A stretch of DNA of 64,000 nt, taken from assembly GCF_003253565.1 (NCBI RefSeq), contig NZ_QKUF01000003.1, positions 62,001-126,000 on the forward strand. The letters are read 5' to 3'. The first letter of the stretch is position 1. The number at the start of each line of letters is the position of its first letter. The position numbers and the translations under genes were made by a program. The notes beneath the pieces were generated by a model, which did not search any database, was not told the origin of the DNA, and saw nothing but the letters and a program-made list of their open reading frames with translations. The DNA is from Thermosporothrix hazakensis. GTDB taxonomy: Bacteria > Chloroflexota > Ktedonobacteria > Ktedonobacterales > Ktedonobacteraceae. Shown piece by piece: positions 43,493 through 52,608 of this stretch.

Positions 43493-44311
43493 ATGAGCAC
43501 ACTCATTGCGGTTGCGCAACTACAGTCACATGTTCAACCCGAAGAGAACCTGCCGAAAGCTGTTGCAGCAATCAACAAAGCGGCCTCTCGTGGCGCTCAA
43601 CTGGTGGTGTTACCAGAGATCTTTATGGCATGGCTCTCGCACGAGAACTTTAATGCTGCTACAGCGCGACAACTTGCGCAGCCCCTTGATGGGCCCTTTG
43701 TGACCGGGTTACGTCAGGCTGCTCGGGAGGCGAATATCTGGGTGGTGTGTGGCACATTGGAGACGGCAGAGGGAACGGTTGACAAGTCATATAATACGAC
43801 CGTCGTTATTGATAATAGCGGAAACCTTGTCACCTGTTATCGCAAGACACACCTGTTTGATGCTTTTGGCTATCTTGAATCGAACGTGTTTGCTCGTGGA
43901 GAGCAGCTTTTCCAGCCAATCGAAACGCCATTTGGGCGGATGGGGCTGTTCGTCTGCTATGAGTTGCGTTTCCCGGAGGTCGCCCGGGCTCAGGCCGCTC
44001 AGGGAGCTGATTTGATCGTCGTTCCAGCCGGATGGGTCAACGGCTCGATGAAGGAGGTGCACTGGCGGAACCTGGTGACAGCGCGCGCGATTGAGAATAC
44101 AACCTATGTTGTTGCCTGCAATCAGGTGGGTCATCAGTTTCTGGGCCGCTCGTTGATTGTTGATCCGATGGGGGTTGCGCTGGCCGAGGGCCCCGAAGTG
44201 GAAAGTATGCTATATGCTGAGATCGATAGCCAGCGGCTCGCTCAGGTGCGCTCAACCGTTCCTTCCGTTTCACATCGCCGCCCCGAATTGTACCACCTGT
44301 TGCATTGCTGA
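43493..44311 (+). CDS. carbon-nitrogen hydrolase (nitrilase superfamily)
   Basis: 272 residues. The catalytic triad is visible: Glu42 in VVLPEIFM, Lys118 in CYRKTHLFD, Cys155 in GLFVCYELRFPE. The fold matches omega-amidase or deaminated-glutathione amidase-type members (Nit1/Nit2, YafV), which hydrolyse amides. An AGGTG site precedes the ATG. It is followed by a glutamine synthetase homologue, which hints at nitrogen metabolism. Confidence 0.93.
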   Translation: MSTLIAVAQLQSHVQPEENLPKAVAAINKAASRGAQLVVLPEIFMAWLSHENFNAATARQLAQPLDGPFVTGLRQAAREANIWVVCGTLETAEGTVDKSYNTTVVIDNSGNLVTCYRKTHLFDAFGYLESNVFARGEQLFQPIETPFGRMGLFVCYELRFPEVARAQAAQGADLIVVPAGWVNGSMKEVHWRNLVTARAIENTTYVVACNQVGHQFLGRSLIVDPMGVALAEGPEVESMLYAEIDSQRLAQVRSTVPSVSHRRPELYHLLHC

Positions 44312-44485
44312 TGCATTCAGGTTATCATGTTCGGAAATAGAGCCAGGGCAAAAGCGCGTATAGAGAAGGATAACACAACAGGCAAGCGTTTTTGCCCTGG
44401 TGCTTGTATTGCCGATTTTAAGTATTTAAATGGCGGCGCGGCAAAGCAGCTACAGATATTCTCTGAAGAAAGGAATGCATACCAG

Positions 44486-45871
44486 ATGGAGCTTGCCGAG
44501 ATCAAAAGGCTTATCGAGGAAGGGGAGATCGAATTTATCAAGCTCGGTACTCCCGACATTGAAGGAGTCTTTCGGGGGAAGAGGGTAGCAGCACAATTTT
44601 TTCTGGACTCCCTGGAGGAGGGATTTGCACAGTCAGACGTTATTTTCGGTTGGGATATTGCTGAGAACGTTCTACCAAACCTGGATATTAGCAACTGGGA
44701 ACGCGGCTTCACCGATTTTGTGATGAAGCCTGATCTCTCGACCTTTGCGCTTGTCCCCTGGGAGCAGCGGGTTGCTTCCTGCATCTGTGATATGTGGACA
44801 GAACATGGTGATCCCATTCTCGTTGCGCCGCGCTATGTATTACAGAAGGTGATCGAGCGTGGGCGTGAGATGGGGTTTGAGGCAATGGCAGCGGCTGAGC
44901 TCGAAGTGCGCTATTTCCGTGAGACACAGATCTCTTTACGCGAGAAAGATTTCAGCACCAATCTGGTTCCGCTCAATCCAGGGACAAATTGCTATGTAAT
45001 CAGCCATGCCACCACGGACGAACCGTTGATCGGGCATATTGCGCGAATGATGCGCGATTATGGCATCGAGATTGAGGGCTACACACGAGAACACGGCCCT
45101 GGCATGTACGAGATGAATATGCGCTATACCGATATCCTGTCGGCTGCTGACCGCACCATGCTATTTAAGAACGGTGTGAAGGAGCTGAGTCACCAGCTTG
45201 GCTATGTCGCGACCTTTATGGCAAAGTGGAACGACAAAGAGGACGGCAGTAGCGGCCATACCCATCTCAGCTTGTGGGATCGCAACCGTGAGCGTAATGT
45301 CTTCTGGGATACAGACGCCGAGGGCCACATGTCCGAAACCATGCGGCACTTTGTGGCGGGTGTACTGGCGAAAATGCCGGAGTTGCAGGTCCTGTACGCG
45401 CCCGTGATTAACTCCTACAAACGCTATATTGAAGGATCCTGGGCTCCGCTGAATACCTCATGGGGCATGGATAACCGTACCTGCGCTGTGCGTGTCATCA
45501 ACAGCGGTAAGCGCGCTATTCGTATTGAGAACCGGGTACCGGGCTGTGATGCGAACTTCTATCTGGTGCTGGCAGCTATGCTGGCAAGCGGCCTCTATGG
45601 GATTGAGCATAAGCTTGAGCTGCCAGGCCGCCTTGAGGGTAATGCATATAGCCGTGCTGCGCTTCAGAAGGCAATGCAGGAGGGCGCGATTCAGCCGCTT
45701 GCACGTAACCTGACCGAGGCGACCGATAGATTTGAACAGAGCGAGATGGCCCGGGAGTATCTGGGTTCCTACTTTGTGGATCACTTTGTTGCTACGCGCC
45801 GCTGGGAGGTGCAGGAGTTTGAACGCGCTGTCACTGACTGGGAGCGTCGTCGCTATTTCGAGCTGATCTAA
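44486..45871 (+). CDS. glutamine synthetase family protein
   Basis: 461 residues from ATG 44486 (AAAGGA about 11 bases upstream); the longer frame has no ribosome site. The beta-grasp N-terminal domain is about 5-100. The catalytic domain has AAAELEVRYF (metal Glu), SSGHTHLSLWD, EGSWAPLNTSWGMDNRTCAV and IENRVPGCDANFYLVLAA. The pattern fits the GlnA-like branch that includes gamma-glutamyl-polyamine and gamma-glutamylmethylamide synthetases, rather than canonical GlnA; the acceptor amine is unknown. A strong terminator follows. Confidence 0.92.
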   Translation: MELAEIKRLIEEGEIEFIKLGTPDIEGVFRGKRVAAQFFLDSLEEGFAQSDVIFGWDIAENVLPNLDISNWERGFTDFVMKPDLSTFALVPWEQRVASCICDMWTEHGDPILVAPRYVLQKVIERGREMGFEAMAAAELEVRYFRETQISLREKDFSTNLVPLNPGTNCYVISHATTDEPLIGHIARMMRDYGIEIEGYTREHGPGMYEMNMRYTDILSAADRTMLFKNGVKELSHQLGYVATFMAKWNDKEDGSSGHTHLSLWDRNRERNVFWDTDAEGHMSETMRHFVAGVLAKMPELQVLYAPVINSYKRYIEGSWAPLNTSWGMDNRTCAVRVINSGKRAIRIENRVPGCDANFYLVLAAMLASGLYGIEHKLELPGRLEGNAYSRAALQKAMQEGAIQPLARNLTEATDRFEQSEMAREYLGSYFVDHFVATRRWEVQEFERAVTDWERRRYFELI

Positions 45872-45883
45872 GCACCTGGGAGG

Positions 45884-45914
45884 GGTGGTCTCTGCCAACG
45901 AGACCACCTTTTTT
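45884..45914 (+). terminator. terminator of the glutamine synthetase gene
   Basis: GGTGGTCTC (45884-45892) and GAGACCACC (45900-45908) form a perfect stem, followed by six T. Confidence 0.95.
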
Positions 45915-45994
45915 CGGCTCTGGCTTCGGCCATCAGCGTGATGCTATCTTCCCTTTCTCGCTTGTTGTATTTCCAGATGAAGCAGAGAATAGAC

Positions 45995-46684
45995 ATGATT
46001 GATGCGCCTCTCACTCTCTATAAAGTTACAGCCTTTGCAACGCGCAAGAATGGCTCAGAGCTGCTCGTATTTCACCATCCCACAGCGGGTGTACAGGTGC
46101 CTGCCGGAACCGTTGAAACAGGCGAAACGCTGGAGGAAGCGCTTGTCCGTGAGTTGTTTGAAGAGACAGGACTGCATGCAACCGGAGGTATCAAGCACCT
46201 GGGAACACAAGTTTCCTGCTTGAGCGAGGAACGAGGTGTTCTGCTGCGCTCGGTATTGTTGCGAACCGAACCGATGGAAGCAGCAGCAGTTGTGCCCGAG
46301 ACCGATATTTTGCGCGCGGAACTCGGTAGAGGATGGGCGGTCCGAGTACTGGAGCGTACCGATTCCTGGGCTCGCGTTCTGTATGAGGAATATGATCTCT
46401 CCGTTCAACCATCGCTGGTGCGGGCGAGCCTTGAGGGATGGATTCCGGCCCGGTTTCTGGCCTCGCGTCTGGAGCGCAGCTTTTTCCATGTGCCAATGCT
46501 GGATGCGACACCGGATACCTGGGACTGGCAGCCAAAGGGTGGCTTTCAGGAGCAAATGCTCCTCTTTCGGCTCTTCTGGACCCCCCTCGTGCCGCGTCCG
46601 CGCCTTGTTGCTGGCCAGGATGAGTGGCTTGCGAGCATGTATACCCGGCTGCTGGACGAGGCGACTAAGCCTTTTTCTGGATAA
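45995..46684 (+). CDS. Nudix hydrolase
   Basis: 229 residues from ATG 45995; other in-frame starts at 45938, 45941 and 45977 are possible and none has a strong ribosome site. The Nudix box is GTVETGETLEEALVRELFEE followed by TGL, preceded by YKVTAFATRKNGSELLVF. About 90 residues follow the Nudix fold without a recognisable domain. The substrate is probably a nucleoside diphosphate derivative. Its 3' end overlaps convergent trmB by 20 bases. Confidence 0.85.
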   Translation: MIDAPLTLYKVTAFATRKNGSELLVFHHPTAGVQVPAGTVETGETLEEALVRELFEETGLHATGGIKHLGTQVSCLSEERGVLLRSVLLRTEPMEAAAVVPETDILRAELGRGWAVRVLERTDSWARVLYEEYDLSVQPSLVRASLEGWIPARFLASRLERSFFHVPMLDATPDTWDWQPKGGFQEQMLLFRLFWTPLVPRPRLVAGQDEWLASMYTRLLDEATKPFSG

Positions 46685-47342
46685 GACATCGATAAACCTG
46701 CTCGCCATAGCCTTCCCAGACGCGCTGAAAGTGGGAGCGAACAGGCAGGTCAGAACCTGTCAGATAGCGCTCACTATGGCATTTCTGAAAACGGGTATCC
46801 TGTTCAATGATTGCGAGCATGTCGAAAAAGAAATCGCATACATCGGTCATCACGCTGAGTGTGCCTTCCGGCTTCAGGGCTCGATGCATCTGTTCAAGGA
46901 ACTCGGCGTTCAGTAGGCGACGCTTCTGGTGTCTCGGACGCAGATGCGGATCGGGAAAGTGAAGATAGACGCTTTTCAGCGTATCGGGCATCAGCAGCGG
47001 ATACATCTGCCGGAAGTCAGCATTGATGAACTTGAGATTAGGTAGACGATACCTCACAGCCTGCTCTACCGCTTTATCCAGCATTTTCCGGGAGATGTCC
47101 ACGCCTACAAAGTTTGTGTGTGGACGCTCACGGGCCAGGAAGAGGAGCAATTCGCCGCTACCGCAACCTATTTCGAGTTCTAAGGGCTGCTCATTCTCAA
47201 AGAGTGCGGCTGAAGTCAGAGGCGGGAACTGTTGCCAGTTGTGAAAGAGCGCTTCGGGTGAGTAGCAGCGTAGATAGTGTTGCTGTTCGTGCTGATCGAT
47301 CTGCTGAGCGCGTGTGAAGCGCAAGAATGTACGCCGTGGCAT
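46665..47342 (-). CDS. trmB: tRNA (guanine-N7)-methyltransferase TrmB
   Basis: 225 residues from ATG 47342 (AAAGGAG ten bases upstream). The SAM site is LEIGCGSGELLLFLARE, then FVGVDIS; the TrmB-specific segment is SVYLHFPDPHLRPRHQKRRL. It makes m7G46 in tRNA variable loops. Confidence 0.95.
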   Translation of the reverse strand: MPRRTFLRFTRAQQIDQHEQQHYLRCYSPEALFHNWQQFPPLTSAALFENEQPLELEIGCGSGELLLFLARERPHTNFVGVDISRKMLDKAVEQAVRYRLPNLKFINADFRQMYPLLMPDTLKSVYLHFPDPHLRPRHQKRRLLNAEFLEQMHRALKPEGTLSVMTDVCDFFFDMLAIIEQDTRFQKCHSERYLTGSDLPVRSHFQRVWEGYGEQVYRCLIQKKA

Positions 47343-47487
47343 GTCGCGTCGTCTCCTTTCTCCTGTATGATAGCCGCCCTTTTGCACGGATGCAAGGTTT
47401 TTCTCTGCCGTGCTATGATGTAGAGGTTGTGGTTTATGGGTGGTGTGCGGATCTCTTCTGTTCTGTAAGGAATGAAAGGAAGGCGTT

Positions 47488-48081
47488 ATGTTGCGAAGGA
47501 TTTGTGTCTATTGTGGCTCTAGCTCTGGTTTTCGGAAGGAGTATCGGGAGGCGGCTGAGGCACTTGGGCGTGAGCTGGCTGAACGAAAACTAGGTCTGGT
47601 CTATGGTGGTGCCTCTGTTGGCTTGATGGGAACGGTTGCTGATAGCGTACTGGCGGCGGGAGGTGAGGCGATCGGGGTCTTACCACGCGCCCTGTTCGGT
47701 ATTGAGCTGATGCATAAAGGGCTGACGCAACTGCATGAGGTGGGCAGTATGCATGAGCGCAAACAGCTTATGGCCGATCTCTCAGATGGCTTTATCGCGC
47801 TGCCCGGTGGCTTTGGCACTTTCGATGAGCTCTTTGAGATTATCACCTGGGCGCAACTGGGCATCCATCAGAAGCCAGTCGGATTGTTGAATGTTGCTGG
47901 CTACTTTCAACCGCTGCTGGCGATGGTTGATCATGCCATTCAAGAAGGCTTTGTCAAGGAGGAATATCGCTCATTCCTGCTGGTTCATGAGCACCCTGCT
48001 GCCTTGCTGGAGAGCATTGCTAACTTTACGCCTCGGACCGATATCCTCAAGTGGATTGATGAAGAAAAGATAGAGCCATAA
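47488..48081 (+). CDS. LOG-family (TIGR00730) nucleoside-monophosphate phosphoribohydrolase-like protein
   Basis: 197 residues. Rossmann-type fold opening RRICVYCGSSSGFRKEY, with LPGGFGTFDELFEIITWAQLG (the PGGxGTxxE motif) near residue 110. Family members cleave cytokinin ribotides or other nucleoside 5'-monophosphates to base plus ribose phosphate. AAAGGAAGG precedes the ATG. Confidence 0.93.
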   Translation: MLRRICVYCGSSSGFRKEYREAAEALGRELAERKLGLVYGGASVGLMGTVADSVLAAGGEAIGVLPRALFGIELMHKGLTQLHEVGSMHERKQLMADLSDGFIALPGGFGTFDELFEIITWAQLGIHQKPVGLLNVAGYFQPLLAMVDHAIQEGFVKEEYRSFLLVHEHPAALLESIANFTPRTDILKWIDEEKIEP

Positions 48082-48152
48082 AGTCGCCCCGGGAATCGTT
48101 CTCCTGCCTGGGTCTTTCAGGTAGGAGAAAGTCGCTTCCCTGTGATGATGCA

Positions 48153-48161
48153 TGATATAAT
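48153..48161 (+). promoter_or_regulatory. extended -10 promoter of the second receiver gene
   Basis: TGATATAAT matches TGnTATAAT. The start it predicts lies before the ATG at 48208 and excludes the earlier in-frame ATG at 48142. Confidence 0.6.
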
Positions 48162-48207
48162 GAGAGGCGAGTTCTATTGTTTTTGTAGCATTATCAGGAT
48201 TGCAGAG

Positions 48208-48597
48208 ATGAGGAATGTGCGTGGTGCTGCTGAGAAGACAAAAGGTGTCATTCTCCTGGTAGAGGACGATGCGCAGCATGCCGAATTGTTAGTCCAGGCA
48301 ATTGCTCAAAGGCGTCCTTATCGCGTTTTCCATGCATCTGATGGGCCAACAACACTCAAGTTTACCGAGTATTTTCGGCCTAATCTCTTTATTCTGGATT
48401 ATCGCCTGCCTGCAATGAATGGGATCGAACTGTACGAGCGTCTGCGCCTGCGGCGTGATTTGCAGCATATCCCTGTACTGATGATTAGCGCGGCATTACC
48501 TTCAAAAGAGATACGAGAACGAGGGATTGTAGGATTGCGGAAGCCCTTTAACCTGCAAGACCTCTTCAGAAAGATTGATTCTCTGTTGTCGGAATAG
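48208..48597 (+). CDS. single-domain response regulator (CheY-like receiver)
   Basis: 129 residues from ATG 48208. Acidic pair in LLVEDDAQHAELL, phospho-acceptor Asp in LFILDYRLPAMNGIELYERL, Ser in MISAALP and Lys in GLRKPFNLQDLF. No output domain and no kinase nearby. It shares the DYRLP..NGxELYxRL signature with the receiver at 3241-3672, suggesting paralogues in one phosphorelay-type system. Confidence 0.9.
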   Translation: MRNVRGAAEKTKGVILLVEDDAQHAELLVQAIAQRRPYRVFHASDGPTTLKFTEYFRPNLFILDYRLPAMNGIELYERLRLRRDLQHIPVLMISAALPSKEIRERGIVGLRKPFNLQDLFRKIDSLLSE

Positions 48598-48606
48598 GGG
48601 GTATCC

Positions 48607-48645
48607 CTGCTGGACAGAGAACCGGCCTCTGACCGGTTCTCCGCT
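48607..48645 (+). terminator. terminator of the second receiver gene
   Basis: GAGAACCGG and CCGGTTCTC form the stem around CCTCTGA; a T-rich tail starts about seven bases later (CGTTTTTTCC). Confidence 0.7.
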
Positions 48646-48662
48646 TCGTTTTTTCCTTTTTT

Positions 48663-50042
48663 TTATACCTCTTTTTTGGGGCCGACCCAGATGGTTTTGA
48701 TGTTTGTGAACTCGCGTATGCCAAAGCTGGAGAGCTCTCGTCCGTAGCCGCTTCGCTTGATCCCACCGAACGGGAGTCGGGGGTCACTGGCAGTCATTCC
48801 ATTGATAAAGACCGAGCCGGACTCAATGCGGCGGGCAAGTTGCTGGCCACGCTCTACGTTGCGGGTCCAGAGGTTGCCGCCTAGCCCGAAATCGGAATCG
48901 TTTGCCAGTTCGATGGCGTGGTTGGCGTCTCGGGCACGAATGACCGCGGCGACCGGACCAAAGGTCTCTTCACGAAAGATCGGCATGGCAGGCGTTACAT
49001 TGCCGATAATAGTCGTCTCGTAAAAGTAGCCCTTGCGCGGAAGCCGATTCCCGCCAAGCAGGAGCTTCCCGCCCATCGCGAGCGTTTCTTGTACCTGTCG
49101 TTCAAGCGTGTCTCGAAGATCGGCGCGAGCCAGCGGCCCAATCCGGGTTGTCGAATCGAGTGGATCGCCTACGCGTAGTTGTGAGGCGGCGGCGGCAAAC
49201 TTCTCTTCAAATTCCTGTGCGACAGCCTCAACGACAATAAAGCGTTTCGCCGCGATACAGCTCTGCCCGGTATTCTGGTAGCGAGCGCGGGCGGCTGTGG
49301 CGGCGGCGCCATCTATGTCGGCGTCTTCCAGCACAATAAAGGCATCGGAGCCTCCCAGTTCAAGCACGTTCTTTTTCAGTGCTCTGCCACTGGCGGCGGC
49401 CACCTGAGCCCCGACACTGTCGCTTCCAGTCAGCGTCACAGCGGCGATGCGTTTATCGGCAATCAGAGTATCGGTCTTTGAGCCGGGAACCAGCACGGTG
49501 CGGAAGAGGCCGTGCGGCGCGCCACACTCCTTGAAGATACGCTCAATTTCCAGCGCCACGCGTGACACGTTTGAGGCATGTTTCAGGACGGCGGCATTGC
49601 CAGCCATCAAGGCCGGTGCCGCGAACCGGAACACCTGCCAGTACGGGAAATTCCAGGGCATCAGCGCAAGAATCACGCCAAGCGGTTGAAAGGCAACATA
49701 GCTCTCCGATGCGTCGGTTTGAATTGGTTCATCTGCCAGAAAGTGGGCCGCGTTTTCGGCGTAATAATCGCAGTTCCAGGCGCATTTCTCAACCTCAGCC
49801 TCGGATTCGATGATAGGTTTACCCATTTCCAGTGTCGCAAGGCGGGCCAGCTCGGATTTATGGGCGCGAAGATAGCCAGCGATTCGATGAAAGAGGGTGC
49901 TCCGGTCAGCAAAGGAGCTTTCGCGCCATTGAAGGAAGGCCTTGCGGGCGTCGTCAAGGGCAGCATCGATCTCTGCGGCGCTGAAGGGCTGGAACTCTTC
50001 GATGAGCTCTTCTGTCGCAGGGTTAATGGATTGTATGCTCAT
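48663..50042 (-). CDS. aldehyde dehydrogenase, succinate-semialdehyde dehydrogenase-like
   Basis: 459 residues from ATG 50042, with AGGAGG eight bases upstream. MPWNFPYWQVFRFAAPAL binds the cofactor, the catalytic Glu is in LELGGSDAFIVLEDADID, and the catalytic Cys is in QNTGQSCIAAKRFIV. C-terminal PFGGIKRSGYGRELSSFGIREFTNIKTI (in part) fits the Sad/GabD-like group that oxidises succinate semialdehyde with NAD(P)+. Other short aldehydes are possible substrates. Single gene. Confidence 0.93.
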   Translation of the reverse strand: MSIQSINPATEELIEEFQPFSAAEIDAALDDARKAFLQWRESSFADRSTLFHRIAGYLRAHKSELARLATLEMGKPIIESEAEVEKCAWNCDYYAENAAHFLADEPIQTDASESYVAFQPLGVILALMPWNFPYWQVFRFAAPALMAGNAAVLKHASNVSRVALEIERIFKECGAPHGLFRTVLVPGSKTDTLIADKRIAAVTLTGSDSVGAQVAAASGRALKKNVLELGGSDAFIVLEDADIDGAAATAARARYQNTGQSCIAAKRFIVVEAVAQEFEEKFAAAASQLRVGDPLDSTTRIGPLARADLRDTLERQVQETLAMGGKLLLGGNRLPRKGYFYETTIIGNVTPAMPIFREETFGPVAAVIRARDANHAIELANDSDFGLGGNLWTRNVERGQQLARRIESGSVFINGMTASDPRLPFGGIKRSGYGRELSSFGIREFTNIKTIWVGPKKEV

Positions 50043-50218
50043 ACATTGTTCCTCCTGCTTTTTCTTTGCACTATTGTATTTCACGGTGTATGTCAGAGAC
50101 AAGATGAGCGCTTTTTTTTTGCCCCGTTTCTGCGTCAAATATTCTGAAGGGTAAAACTGTAAAAACGGTTTGCCTGCTTTTGGAAGATGGCATTCTGGTT
50201 TGTAAAAGGACGACAGGC

Positions 50219-51616
50219 ATGAGTATTCACAGTGATAGAAGAATTCTGTTTCGGCATCAGGATATCAGATATGTGATGCATGCGCTGAAACTGAAGAAGT
50301 CCTGTGCACTGATTGGCGCTGATGGGGCCGGGAAAACGTCGTTTCTGCGCCGCCTGCTCTCGCAGGAAGTGCAGGAGCAGTTTCTAGCAGATCAGCAGGA
50401 AGCTTTTCTTTTTCTGTTTCTGAACACGTATGAGCTTGAGCAATCATCTGCTCTGGCTTATTATCAGCGAATGGCTCTGCTGCTTGAGCCTTCCTATCGT
50501 CAGCTTGGGCCCTCATTGCCTGAAGGAAATGTGCTCTTGCTGGAAAACGAGACGATTGCGCGACATCTCCTTTTTGAGCGCGTAGAGGCAATCTTACAGG
50601 CGAAGCCGGATCTGACCATTGTCTTTCTGATCGATGCATTTGATGCGGCTTTTGTGGAAGTAAAGCCGCATTTCTTGCGGGTGTTGCGGGCCTTACGCGA
50701 GGAGGCGCAGCGACGCGTGTGCTATGTCGTTTCCTGTAGCAATCTGCCCGCGTTGATCTGTCAGACCCCGGAGGGTAAGGTTGTCAAAGAAAGCTTTCTG
50801 GAACTCTTCAATGGGCATGTGCGCGGACTGAAGGGCTTAGAGCATACTGACATTCAGCTCTTGCTCCGGGACGTACAGCAAGAGTATCATTTCTTCTGTT
50901 CTCCCGAGATCGAGCAACTGCTGATTGAGGTCACCGGCGGCTATCATAATCTGTTGCGCATGGCACTTGCCACGCAGGCAGAGAGAACAGTGCGCTTACA
51001 TGAGCGTGACTCTATCACAGTATGCGCAGAAAAGTTGATCCGGGACAGCGGTGTCTTGAGCGCCTGTGAGCAGCTCTGGAACAGTTTAAGCGATATCGAG
51101 CAACACATGCTATTCCAGATGCAGAAAGGCCTGCTTTCCCGCAATGCGCTGGTTGAGCTCTTCCCGGTACGGCAGGTGAACGATGCCCTGAATTCCTTGC
51201 TGCTCAAGGGCATCCTGATAGAGACAAATCGGAGCAAGGTGTATCGCTGTTTCGCACCGCTCTTTGTCGCGTTCGTGCTCTTGCAGCTCTCAACGCAGAC
51301 GCATGGGTTACAGCTTGATATGATGCGGCGGCAAGTCTGGATTGATGGCAAGCTACATCCTGTTCGCCTGACAGTGAAGGAGTTCACGCTGTTAACGTAT
51401 CTGGCACAGCATGCGGGCGAGATTTGTTCGCGGGCCGAAACAACCAAAGCGGTCTATGGTGAGGAGTACGATCCCTTACGCGATGATGCCCGACTGGATG
51501 CGCTGGTAGAGCGGACGCGTCATTGTATTGGTGATCGTTCGCGCTCTCCACGTTTTCTGGAAACAGTACGCGGTATCGGGCATCGGTTGAACGGGTATGG
51601 AGGTGAGCGCCGCTAA
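50219..51616 (+). CDS. STAND-like ATPase with C-terminal OmpR-type winged-helix domain
   Basis: 465 residues from ATG 50219 (AAAGGA eight bases upstream). Residues 10-330 are a P-loop ATPase: Walker A ALIGADGAGKTSFLRRL, Walker B LTIVFLIDAFDAAF, sensor VVSCSNLPAL, then a helical ARC2/winged region (CSPEIEQLLIEVTGGYHNLL). Residues about 370-460 are a PhoB/OmpR-type DNA-binding domain with VRLTVKEFTLLTYLAQHAGE and RFLETVRGIGHRLNGYG. Having the DNA-binding part at the C-terminus of such an ATPase is unusual; most carry it at the N-terminus. A signal-gated transcription factor is inferred. Confidence 0.87.
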   Translation: MSIHSDRRILFRHQDIRYVMHALKLKKSCALIGADGAGKTSFLRRLLSQEVQEQFLADQQEAFLFLFLNTYELEQSSALAYYQRMALLLEPSYRQLGPSLPEGNVLLLENETIARHLLFERVEAILQAKPDLTIVFLIDAFDAAFVEVKPHFLRVLRALREEAQRRVCYVVSCSNLPALICQTPEGKVVKESFLELFNGHVRGLKGLEHTDIQLLLRDVQQEYHFFCSPEIEQLLIEVTGGYHNLLRMALATQAERTVRLHERDSITVCAEKLIRDSGVLSACEQLWNSLSDIEQHMLFQMQKGLLSRNALVELFPVRQVNDALNSLLLKGILIETNRSKVYRCFAPLFVAFVLLQLSTQTHGLQLDMMRRQVWIDGKLHPVRLTVKEFTLLTYLAQHAGEICSRAETTKAVYGEEYDPLRDDARLDALVERTRHCIGDRSRSPRFLETVRGIGHRLNGYGGERR

Positions 51617-51620
51617 CCCT

Positions 51621-52385
51621 TTAGAAAGACTGTTGAGCTGTAGCGAGCGCCTGACAGATCAGATCTGCTGCCTGCTCATAGGTGAAGAGGCCTGTGTTGA
51701 TGAGCAGGTGATAGAGCTCGATCTGCTGTCCGTCGTTGCCATAGTTATAGAGCAGATAGCGCCTTTGCTCATAGTCTCGTTCTGCGATCAGATGTGCAGC
51801 TTCTTCAGCGGAAAGCTGCATCTGCCTCATCACGTTCTGAATACGGAGTTGCATCGGTGCGAATATAGCAATATGCAGCGTGCGCGGTGCTTGTTGCAGC
51901 AGCAGTTGTGAGCCGCGACCGACCAGAAGCACGTTTCCCTGGGTTGCAGCCTCAAGTAAGATCTGTTGCGTTAACTGGAAAAGGGCCTGCTCGTGCGATT
52001 GTGAGATGATGGCCTCATTTTTATTGAAGACTGTGCCATAGTTGATGGTCAGTGGATTGGTTGTTTGTAAGGCGGTCAGAAGATGTCCCGTAATCCCCGT
52101 TGTTTGTTCGTCGTGTTTGGCAACGCTCTGCTCGTCCTGATTCAGCCGCCGCGCCACTTTGCTGATAATATCGTTGTCCACACAGGCAAAGCCGAGGCGT
52201 TCGGCGACCAGCCTGGCGATTTCAGACCCTCCGCTCGCGAATTTGCGCGTGACCGTAATAACGGTTGTTCCCACTGGGGGGATATCGGCGGCCAGCAAGT
52301 TCTGAGGAACCGCGGTAGGGGACATCGGTTCCGCTACTCTGTTTCTGGGCGGTCGTTTGCGTTGGCGAAAAAAGAGGAGTTGCAT
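51621..52385 (-). CDS. cytidylate kinase-like family protein
   Basis: 254 residues. After a basic N-terminus of about 40 residues, TTVITVTRKFASGGSEIARL forms a P-loop-like motif, followed by FACVDNDIISKVARRL and NVLLVGRGSQLLLQQAP and the lid helix RDYEQRRYLLYNY. This is the PF13189 group related to CMP kinase; substrates are unknown and it is not the housekeeping Cmk. AAAGGA precedes the ATG. It converges with the ATPase regulator four bases away. Confidence 0.85.
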   Translation of the reverse strand: MQLLFFRQRKRPPRNRVAEPMSPTAVPQNLLAADIPPVGTTVITVTRKFASGGSEIARLVAERLGFACVDNDIISKVARRLNQDEQSVAKHDEQTTGITGHLLTALQTTNPLTINYGTVFNKNEAIISQSHEQALFQLTQQILLEAATQGNVLLVGRGSQLLLQQAPRTLHIAIFAPMQLRIQNVMRQMQLSAEEAAHLIAERDYEQRRYLLYNYGNDGQQIELYHLLINTGLFTYEQAADLICQALATAQQSF

Positions 52386-52543
52386 ACCATTAATCCTTTA
52401 ACTCACGTACTGTCATTGATCGTCATGCTGTGTTTTATTATATGTCATTGTGTTTTATCTCGACGCTATAGAATATCCTACAACGTAGAGAGGCAAACCG
52501 CAAGCTGTGAAAGCGCCCCCAGTTCGCTGAAAGAAGGACAAAC

Positions 52544-52571
52544 TTGTGTTACACTCATTTATAAGTATAGT
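52544..52571 (+). promoter_or_regulatory. promoter of the LysR gene
   Basis: TTGTGT at 52544-52549 and TATAGT at 52566-52571, spacer 16. Confidence 0.5.
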
Positions 52572-52608
52572 AGGGCGTTAAAAAGGCTGTCCTGATTCGG
52601 AGGGATGA

